Shown: piece by piece, positions 1-4,762 of the stretch
How positions within the stretch are numbered: the first letter of the stretch is position 1
Layout of the letters: each line of letters begins with the position of its first letter
Assembly (NCBI GenBank): GCA_016875975.1
Contig: VGOF01000120.1
Coordinates: 1 to 5,177, forward strand
DNA from: Chloroflexota bacterium
Lineage (GTDB): Bacteria; Chloroflexota; Dehalococcoidia; GIF9; UBA5629
DNA length: 5,177 bases
Reading direction: 5' to 3'
The notes under the pieces: generated by a model
Told to the model about the DNA's origin: nothing
The model's database searches: none
The model's input: only the letters and a program-made list of their open reading frames with translations
Made by a program: the position numbers and the translations under genes

Positions 1-113
1 AGCGTGTACCGCTGTCTAGGATACCGGATATGATAGCTTCGGGCGAGATATGCGATGCCAAGAGCGTCGCCGGGCTGTTCAGGGTGATATCGCTGGGGTT
101 GAAGGGCAGCTAA
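1..113 (+). CDS. C-terminal end of a probable NUDIX hydrolase (ADP-ribose pyrophosphatase type), 5' truncated
   Basis: Reading the plus strand from base 3 gives 36 residues ending in a TAA stop at 111-113. The stretch VPLSRIPDMIASGEICDAKS followed by VAGL resembles the C-terminal end of ADP-ribose pyrophosphatase-like NUDIX proteins, where a short helix precedes a GEI-x-DAK-(S/T) segment and a hydrophobic final helix. The catalytic NUDIX box would lie before the window, so the assignment rests on the tail alone. If correct, the enzyme hydrolyses ADP-ribose or a similar nucleoside diphosphate derivative in the cytoplasm. The gene converges on the minus-strand fumarase beta gene, with 38 bases between the two stop codons, and is probably not functionally linked to it. 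The other two plus-strand frames are closed by stops at 16-18 and 31-33. Confidence 0.62.
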   Translation, partial: RVPLSRIPDMIASGEICDAKSVAGLFRVISLGLKGS

Positions 114-151
114 GGTGTTCGCTGCGCTATACCCACGCTACTGCATCTACC

Positions 152-703
152 CTACTTAATCTGGTATTTGGCTTTGCCTTGTTCGTAGAGGTCGCCGCCG
201 TAGATGTCGTTGATAACCTGCGCCGGGAAATCTTCTACCTCTATGCGCCGCAAGGCTTCAGCCCCCAGCTCTTCATAAGCCACCACTTCGGCTTTCTTGA
301 TTCTCTTCGATGCCAGGGCGCCGGCTCCGCCGATAGCAGCAAAATACACCGCCTTGTACTTCTTCATGGAGTCCTTCACTGCCTGCGACCGGTTGCCTTT
401 GCCCATCATCCCTTTGAGTCCCACTTCCATGAGCCGTGGGGCGTAAGTGTCCATCCTGCCGCTGGTGGTGGGGCCGGCAGAGCCTATGACCATGCCTGGC
501 TTGGCTGGGGATGGGCCCATGTAGTAAATGGTCTGTCCTTTGATATCGAAGGGCAAAGTCTTGCCCTGGTCTAGTGCTTCGACCATTCGTTTGTGGGCGG
601 CATCACGGGCAACGTAGACCACACCGTTGAGCAGGACGTCGTCTCCTGCCTTAAGGTCTTTTACCATGTCATTGGTCAGCGGAAGGTTCAGCTTCTTGGG
701 CAT
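152..703 (-). CDS. Class I fumarate hydratase (Fe-S hydro-lyase), beta subunit
   Basis: This 183-residue protein has the usual length of the separate beta subunit, equivalent to the C-terminal domain of one-chain class I fumarases such as E. coli FumA. With the alpha subunit it would reversibly hydrate fumarate to malate in the cytoplasm. Visible family motifs are RDAAH (33-37), GPTTSGRMD (77-85), GKGNR (101-105), IGGAGAL (124-130) and IEVEDFPA (154-161). R33, T79, R83 and K102 match by motif and spacing the substrate-binding or catalytic Arg, Thr, Arg and Lys described in Leishmania class I fumarase. The ATG at 703 follows AGGAGG at 709-714. It is the last gene of the cluster and is separated from its alpha partner by four redox genes, which is unusual. 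Related hydro-lyases acting on L-tartrate or mesaconate share this fold, so substrate identity is less certain than family. Confidence 0.93.
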   Translation of the reverse strand: MPKKLNLPLTNDMVKDLKAGDDVLLNGVVYVARDAAHKRMVEALDQGKTLPFDIKGQTIYYMGPSPAKPGMVIGSAGPTTSGRMDTYAPRLMEVGLKGMMGKGNRSQAVKDSMKKYKAVYFAAIGGAGALASKRIKKAEVVAYEELGAEALRRIEVEDFPAQVINDIYGGDLYEQGKAKYQIK

Positions 704-708
704 GCTAT

Positions 709-714
709 CCTCCT
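709..714 (-). promoter_or_regulatory. Strong Shine-Dalgarno of fumarase beta overlapping the upstream stop codon
   Basis: On the minus strand AGGAGG lies five bases before the ATG at 703. Two of its bases are shared with the TAG stop (713-715) of the acyl-CoA dehydrogenase gene. Ribosomes ending on the upstream gene would sit on this site, so translational coupling is likely. It is the best SD match in the cluster and fixes the start of the beta subunit. Confidence 0.8.
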
Positions 715-1888
715 AAACTTTGAGGCCTTTGAGAATATCCGAGGCTATGACGCTTCTCTGCAGGTCGAGCCCGTATTCCAGTGCGGTATTGGCCAGGGCA
801 TTTCGGCAGAATCTTTCCATGGGCTGGCCGGCGATGTATGGTGGGGCATTCCAGACATGAGCTGCCCTATCGGCTACGTGGTGAATCATCTGAGTGGCAA
901 ACAGTTTGACCAGAGCGGCTTCACGCCGTACAGGCTCGCCTTTGTCGGCTTTCCAGGCGGCCTCGTAAACCATTAGCTCGGCGGCATGGATGTGGGCTGC
1001 CATTTCAGCCAGCGCTGCCTGTATACTGGGGCGTTTGGAAATGGGCTGTCCGAAGGCTGTCCAGTTCTGCGCCTGAAGCGTGGCCTCCTCAAGCAGCCTG
1101 TGGCCTACGCCTACCGTCCTGGCGGCTCTGACGATGCGTCTCTGTGGCAGCCATTTTTTGCCCAACTGGAAAGCTTTCCCTTCCTCGCCCAGGATGTTCT
1201 CGGCCGGTACTTTGCAGTTTTCGAGGGTGAGGAAGATAGGCTGGCGCGTTTGTGCTTCCCAGCCTTTTTTCTCCTCGCCGCCGACCACGGAGAAGCCCGG
1301 CGTGTCCTTGTCCACCAGGAAGCAGGTAACGCCGCCTCTGCGCCTTTTTTCGGGGTCGGTGACGGCGAAGACGATGGCAAAATAGTCCTGTCCTGCCCTG
1401 GAGAACGAGACCTTGCGACCGTTCAAGATGTAGTGGCTGTTGTCTTTCTTAGCTGTGGTTTCCAGAGCGGATATATCGTTTTGTTTTCCAGGCTCCAGCA
1501 GGGCGAGGTAAGCGTATTTCTGCCGGTTGAGCGTGGGCAAGAAGTAGTCCTGTTTTTGTTTCTCGTTGCAGTCGAAGAGCATGGGCGTAACATCGCCGAA
1601 GCTGAAGGGGATAATGGTCTGTGCCAGTGCCTCTTCCACCAGGCAGGTGCCCAGCACTCCCAGGCCGGAGCCGCCTAGCTCATCGGGTATGCCCACGCCC
1701 CACAAGCCCAACTCCTGCACCATCTTGAAGAGCTTGTCCTCGGTCTCAGGAGGCAGGTATGATAGGGAATCGCTGAGGTCGGCTGCCTTGCCCAGGATGG
1801 TTCTTTCCAATGGCTTCAACTGGTCATTGACGAAGTCTTTGACCATTGTCTGTATCATTGCCAGGTCTTCAGGTATGGTGAAGTCCAT
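713..1888 (-). CDS. Acyl-CoA dehydrogenase family protein, divergent in FAD-contact motifs
   Basis: The 391-residue product has full acyl-CoA dehydrogenase length. It has an N-terminal helical domain (1-125, ending with a LGLWGVGIPDELGGSGLG stretch at 60-77), a middle beta domain (LEPGKQNDIS at 131-140; YILNGRKVSFSRA at 153-165) and a C-terminal helical domain (FGQPI at 279-283; PMERFCRNA at 356-364). Family members oxidise acyl-CoA at the alpha-beta bond using FAD and usually pass electrons to ETF. E371 aligns with the catalytic Glu of medium-chain acyl-CoA dehydrogenase (E376), although the usual YEGT reads LEYG. The alternate base position used by isovaleryl-CoA dehydrogenase is Q249, not Glu. 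Residues that normally contact FAD across the dimer are changed: the Arg of RxxFG is W276, the following conserved Gln is P288, and the GG pair is N347-A348. The gene follows the ferredoxin by 18 bases. The substrate is unknown. Confidence 0.87.
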   Translation of the reverse strand: MDFTIPEDLAMIQTMVKDFVNDQLKPLERTILGKAADLSDSLSYLPPETEDKLFKMVQELGLWGVGIPDELGGSGLGVLGTCLVEEALAQTIIPFSFGDVTPMLFDCNEKQKQDYFLPTLNRQKYAYLALLEPGKQNDISALETTAKKDNSHYILNGRKVSFSRAGQDYFAIVFAVTDPEKRRRGGVTCFLVDKDTPGFSVVGGEEKKGWEAQTRQPIFLTLENCKVPAENILGEEGKAFQLGKKWLPQRRIVRAARTVGVGHRLLEEATLQAQNWTAFGQPISKRPSIQAALAEMAAHIHAAELMVYEAAWKADKGEPVRREAALVKLFATQMIHHVADRAAHVWNAPPYIAGQPMERFCRNALANTALEYGLDLQRSVIASDILKGLKV

Positions 1889-1897
1889 TGTCTAATA

Positions 1898-1902
1898 CCC
1901 CC
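1898..1902 (-). promoter_or_regulatory. Weak, wobble-type Shine-Dalgarno of the acyl-CoA dehydrogenase gene
   Basis: On the minus strand GGGGG (followed by T at 1897) lies nine bases before the ATG at 1888. GGGGGT can pair with the anti-SD only through a G-U wobble at its third base, so it is the weakest start site of the cluster. The start is supported by the typical family N-terminus MDFTIPEDL. Lower expression of this protein than of its neighbours is possible. Confidence 0.5.
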
Positions 1903-1906
1903 GAAA

Positions 1907-2359
1907 TCAGGCTTGCGTGATGGCTTCCTCCACGAATAAATCCAGCTCGGGTTCGTCCTCATCTCCTAGTCGTTGTTCCAGTCTGGACATCACCTCTATC
2001 ATGCGCCTGTTTACGATGTAGTTCTTGATGGTGGTGTCCACCTGCGGGCAGACCAGGACACAGGAATCGCACTGGTCGCAATCCTCGCCGACCAGGGTCT
2101 CCAGCGCCATGGAGGTGCGCTGTGCCGTTTTGTCACGGCGATGTGGCTCACGGGCCAGGATGGGACAGATGTCTATACAATTGCCGCAGCCTATACATTC
2201 CTTGTGCCCTACGATGTCTTCAGCGATGTTCAAGGCGTGGCTGGGGCCGAAGCCGCTGGAGAGCAGACGGCACCGAGCCACCGGCGGGCTATTGATATTA
2301 AGGATGTGATTCAGGATAGTCTCGACTTCTTTTATGTCTCTCTGTATGCGTAGTGGCAT
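1907..2359 (-). CDS. Dicluster 4Fe-4S ferredoxin-type protein (HdrC-like arrangement)
   Basis: This 150-residue protein has two complete CxxCxxCxxxCP motifs: C55, C58, C61, C65 and C94, C97, C100, C104. It should bind two [4Fe-4S] clusters and act as a soluble electron carrier or as an electron-transfer subunit. The 28-residue spacer between motifs is longer than in small 2[4Fe-4S] ferredoxins and recalls HdrC/GlpC-type subunits. Around the clusters lie a 54-residue N-terminal region with one further Cys (C30) and an acidic, helical C-terminal tail (about 125-150). No signal peptide or membrane segment is seen. The ATG at 2359 is preceded by AGGAG at 2366-2370 with six bases between. It sits 16 bases after the flavoprotein gene and 18 before the acyl-CoA dehydrogenase, so it may link one or both flavoenzymes to the cellular redox pool. 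Partner and potential are inferred only. Confidence 0.88.
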   Translation of the reverse strand: MPLRIQRDIKEVETILNHILNINSPPVARCRLLSSGFGPSHALNIAEDIVGHKECIGCGNCIDICPILAREPHRRDKTAQRTSMALETLVGEDCDQCDSCVLVCPQVDTTIKNYIVNRRMIEVMSRLEQRLGDEDEPELDLFVEEAITQA

Positions 2360-2375
2360 CGTTTTCTCCTGGTTC

Positions 2376-4040
2376 TCAAGCCGCTTTTACCTGGCCAGGC
2401 GCCAGCATATCTTTGGCGTAGTCGGCCAGGTAGTCGTAGGGTTGTCTGGCATAGTCAGGTAGCAGGCGAGGCGAGATGGGTCTGGACTTAGCAATGCCCG
2501 CTTTCTCAATTTCCTTTTGCCAGCGGCGGACGTGTTCCAGCGCAGGGTTGCCTGTTTTGGACTTCTTTGCGTAGTGGGCTGCGGCTCTGCCAGCCCTTCG
2601 GCCGAAGACGAATATATCCAGCGTGGAGTTGCCAATGAGACGGTTCCTGCCGTGTATTCCGCCGGCTACTTCGCCAGCGGCGAACAGCCCGGGGACAGTG
2701 GTAGCCCCGTCCGGGTCTATCTTGATGCCTCCATTCTGGTAGTGCAGAGTGGGATAGATGAGCATTGGCTCCTTGATGATGTCTATGTTGTAGCGGCCGA
2801 ACTGCCGTACCATTGCCGGCAGCTCGCGCGCTATGGTGCCTTCACCGCGGATAAGGTCTATCATGGGCGAATCCAGCCAGACGCCGAGTTCCCCTGTGGG
2901 TGTCTTGATGCCCTTGTTGCGGCCTTTGCATTCGCGAATGATGGCTGAAGCCACCACGTCTCGAGGCTCCAGTGGCATGATGAACTGCTCACCTTCTATG
3001 TTGCACAGTTGTGCCCCCAGGGTTCTTACCTTTTCGGTGACCAGTTGTCCCAGAATTTGCACCGGGAAAACGGCGCCGGTGGGGTGATATTGCATGGTGT
3101 CGATGAAGATAAGTTCGGCGCCGGCGCGGTAGGCAAGCACCATGCCATCGGCGGTAGCGCCGTAATGGTTCGTGGTGGGGAAACCCTGTATGTGAAGACG
3201 GCCTATGCCTCCGGTGGCCAGAATCATGGCTTTGGCTTTGACCAGCACCAGCTCGTTGGTCTCAAGGTTTACCAGTACGGCTCCGCATACGGTTCCTTTC
3301 TCGTCCATTATCAGCTCGATGGCCGGTGCATATTCCAGGAAATCTATCTGGCGGTTCCTGAACTCATCGCGAAGGACGCGCATCTCCTCCAGGCCGGTGT
3401 AATCGCGGCAGGAATGCAACCGCAGCCTTGAGGCACCACCCCCGGATAGCTCGTGCATGGAGCCATCGGGGTTCTTGTCCCAGCAGATGCCAAGGTCCTC
3501 CAGCCACTTGATGGCAGAGGGGGCGTCTTTGACCAGGGCTTCCACTAATTCAGGGATGTTGGCATAGTGGCCCCCGCCAATGGTATCGATGTAATGGATG
3601 AGGGGAGAATCCTCGGGCCTATCGGCTGCCTGCGTGCCGGCCTGGGCGCCGACAGTGTTGGCATCGCCCAGGCGCAGCTTGGTGGCCACTAAAACCTTGG
3701 CACCGTTTTCCTGGGCAAGCAGCGCTGCTGAAGCCCCGGCGCCGCCGAAGCCGATTATGAGCACATCAACATCGAAGTCGAACTTATCGATTTTGATTTT
3801 GGCGGGGTCGATACGGCTGTTGCCTTCAAGAAGGTCGGCCAGCTCCAACGGAGCTTTGCCGCCCTTGTTTGGCCCCACGACTAGCTGGCGCATGTTCTTC
3901 TCGATAAAATCGGGATGGAATTCCTTGAGAAGGGGCGCCTTTTCGGCATCGCTTAAGCGAGGCATTTCTTCCTTGAGGCGTTTTTCCCTGGTGGCTTCGA
4001 CTTTCCTGATGCTTTCTTCCATATAAGCCGGATAGGGCAT
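2376..4040 (-). CDS. FAD-binding fumarate reductase/succinate dehydrogenase-type flavoprotein subunit
   Basis: The 554-residue product matches the FrdA/SdhA/aspartate oxidase superfamily. An N-terminal extension of about 90 residues precedes the Rossmann motif GFGGAG (97-102). ATGG (275-278) and LFAAGEVAGG (452-461) are further FAD-binding segments. Residues expected for dicarboxylate reduction or oxidation are kept: QYHPTG with H319, E336 in VTEKVR, R360 in EPRDVV, H433 in LHYQNGG and R467 in NRLIGNS. These correspond in order to H232, E245, R287, H355 and R390 of E. coli FrdA. The site that carries the covalent-FAD His in complex II (HTV) reads NTV with N128, so FAD is probably not covalently bound. 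The C-terminal domain is short (about 75 residues after NRL). No Tat or Sec signal is present. The ATG at 4040 has GGAGG at 4047-4051. Its electron partner is very likely the gene 19 bases upstream. Fumarate/succinate is the most likely substrate; a substituted dicarboxylate is possible. Confidence 0.9.
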   Translation of the reverse strand: MPYPAYMEESIRKVEATREKRLKEEMPRLSDAEKAPLLKEFHPDFIEKNMRQLVVGPNKGGKAPLELADLLEGNSRIDPAKIKIDKFDFDVDVLIIGFGGAGASAALLAQENGAKVLVATKLRLGDANTVGAQAGTQAADRPEDSPLIHYIDTIGGGHYANIPELVEALVKDAPSAIKWLEDLGICWDKNPDGSMHELSGGGASRLRLHSCRDYTGLEEMRVLRDEFRNRQIDFLEYAPAIELIMDEKGTVCGAVLVNLETNELVLVKAKAMILATGGIGRLHIQGFPTTNHYGATADGMVLAYRAGAELIFIDTMQYHPTGAVFPVQILGQLVTEKVRTLGAQLCNIEGEQFIMPLEPRDVVASAIIRECKGRNKGIKTPTGELGVWLDSPMIDLIRGEGTIARELPAMVRQFGRYNIDIIKEPMLIYPTLHYQNGGIKIDPDGATTVPGLFAAGEVAGGIHGRNRLIGNSTLDIFVFGRRAGRAAAHYAKKSKTGNPALEHVRRWQKEIEKAGIAKSRPISPRLLPDYARQPYDYLADYAKDMLAPGQVKAA

Positions 4041-4059
4041 TTGTTTCCTCCAAAAAAAA

Positions 4060-4749
4060 TTAGTAAGCCGCCTCTATATCCCGAGATTGATATAAACGCT
4101 GTAGCTCATTTTTATCAGCCTTCTTCAGCTTGTCTATTTCAGCGTTGTACTTGCCAGCTTCGATTTCCTTTATCCTGTCATCGAGGTGCTTGGAGCGCGG
4201 CGCCAAATAGCGGCCGTAAAGACGACGGCAGAGCAGAGCGTAGTTGTAGGGAACCAGCCCCTGGGGGCATCTGGCAGCACACAAGCCGCACATGACGCAA
4301 TCGAAGGACTTGTTCATCACTTCGGGGATATCGCCTCGGAGCGCATCCGACATGTACCACATTACCTCCAGCTCTTGGGGACAGGCCTTGGTGCATGTAT
4401 TGCAACCGAAGCATTTCTCCATCAGGGGATAGATGGAGAGTACAGTGGCCCCCACTGGTTCCAACTTCTCTATATCGTAAATAGCCTTGGCCGCAGGGAA
4501 AAAAGGTATCTGTGCCAGATACATGTCTTGTTCTACAGTCTTCTGACAGGCGAGGTCGAACCTTAGCTGGGGGTCGTTCTTGAAGTTATAAACGGTGGCG
4601 CAGGCGCCGCAGAAGCCGGCCCGGCAGCCGACGCCGCGAACCAGCCGATAGCCGCAGTATTCCAGTGCGGTCATGATGGTAAGCCCTTCGGGCACCTTGT
4701 AGTGCTTACCCATGATATAGACGTCAATCAGCTTAATGTCTTCGCTCAT
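4060..4749 (-). CDS. Iron-sulfur subunit, FrdB/SdhB-like: N-terminal [2Fe-2S] plus two [4Fe-4S] motifs
   Basis: The 229-residue protein has a plant-type ferredoxin domain with C42, C47, C50 and C68 (GCRAGFCGAC, then ACQKT). It is followed by two CxxCxxCxxxCP motifs, C113/116/119/123 and C151/154/157/161. This is the layout of the fumarate reductase/succinate dehydrogenase iron-sulfur subunit, which passes electrons between the flavoprotein and an acceptor. In E. coli FrdB the last motif is C-x5-C-x3-CP and holds a [3Fe-4S] cluster; here an extra Cys at its fourth position (C154) completes a [4Fe-4S] motif. The C-terminal 45 residues are charged and probably helical. It lies 13 bases after fumarase alpha and 19 before the flavoprotein, its expected partner. 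The ATG at 4749 is chosen over an in-frame upstream start because it has a well-spaced SD and gives the family N-terminus. No CCG domain of the TfrB type is present. Confidence 0.9.
   Translation of the reverse strand: MSEDIKLIDVYIMGKHYKVPEGLTIMTALEYCGYRLVRGVGCRAGFCGACATVYNFKNDPQLRFDLACQKTVEQDMYLAQIPFFPAAKAIYDIEKLEPVGATVLSIYPLMEKCFGCNTCTKACPQELEVMWYMSDALRGDIPEVMNKSFDCVMCGLCAARCPQGLVPYNYALLCRRLYGRYLAPRSKHLDDRIKEIEAGKYNAEIDKLKKADKNELQRLYQSRDIEAAY
4070..4099 (-). other. Possible intra-operon RNA hairpin followed by a U8 run
   Basis: In the transcript, arms at 4099-4089 and 4080-4070 can form an 11-base stem with one G-G mismatch and one G-U pair around an 8-base loop. Ten bases later comes a run of eight U (4059-4052), between the iron-sulfur subunit stop and the flavoprotein SD. 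The distance to the U run is too great for a standard intrinsic terminator. It could affect mRNA processing or stability, or be chance. Confidence 0.25.
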
Positions 4750-4755
4750 AGCTTT

Positions 4756-4761
4756 CTCCTT
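4756..4761 (-). promoter_or_regulatory. Shine-Dalgarno that fixes the start of the iron-sulfur subunit
   Basis: On the minus strand AAGGAG lies six bases before the ATG at 4749, within and just after the fumarase alpha stop region (stop at 4763-4765). It supports the 229-residue start over a longer reading that would begin at 4884 inside fumarase alpha. Confidence 0.8.
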
Positions 4762-4762
4762 G

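Noticed and set aside
1..109. A minus-strand open stretch beyond fumarase beta as a seventh operon gene
   Set aside because: It has no ATG or GTG start with a ribosome site, and the plus-strand NUDIX-like reading explains the same bases better.
106..125. A small inverted repeat (GCAGC...GCTGC) at the convergent junction as a terminator
   Set aside because: The stem is only five base pairs with a ten-base loop and no T run on either strand.
50..574. A 174-residue open frame on the plus strand near the left edge
   Set aside because: It mostly mirrors fumarase beta, and its first part overlaps the NUDIX-like tail in a different frame; it has no recognisable domain.
986..1678. A 230-residue open frame on the plus strand
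   Set aside because: It is antisense to the well-supported acyl-CoA dehydrogenase gene, resembles no known family to my eye, and is explained by the codon pattern of the opposite strand. The same holds for the plus-strand frames at 1973-2353, 2517-2948, 3009-3431, 3598-4026 and 4186-4566.
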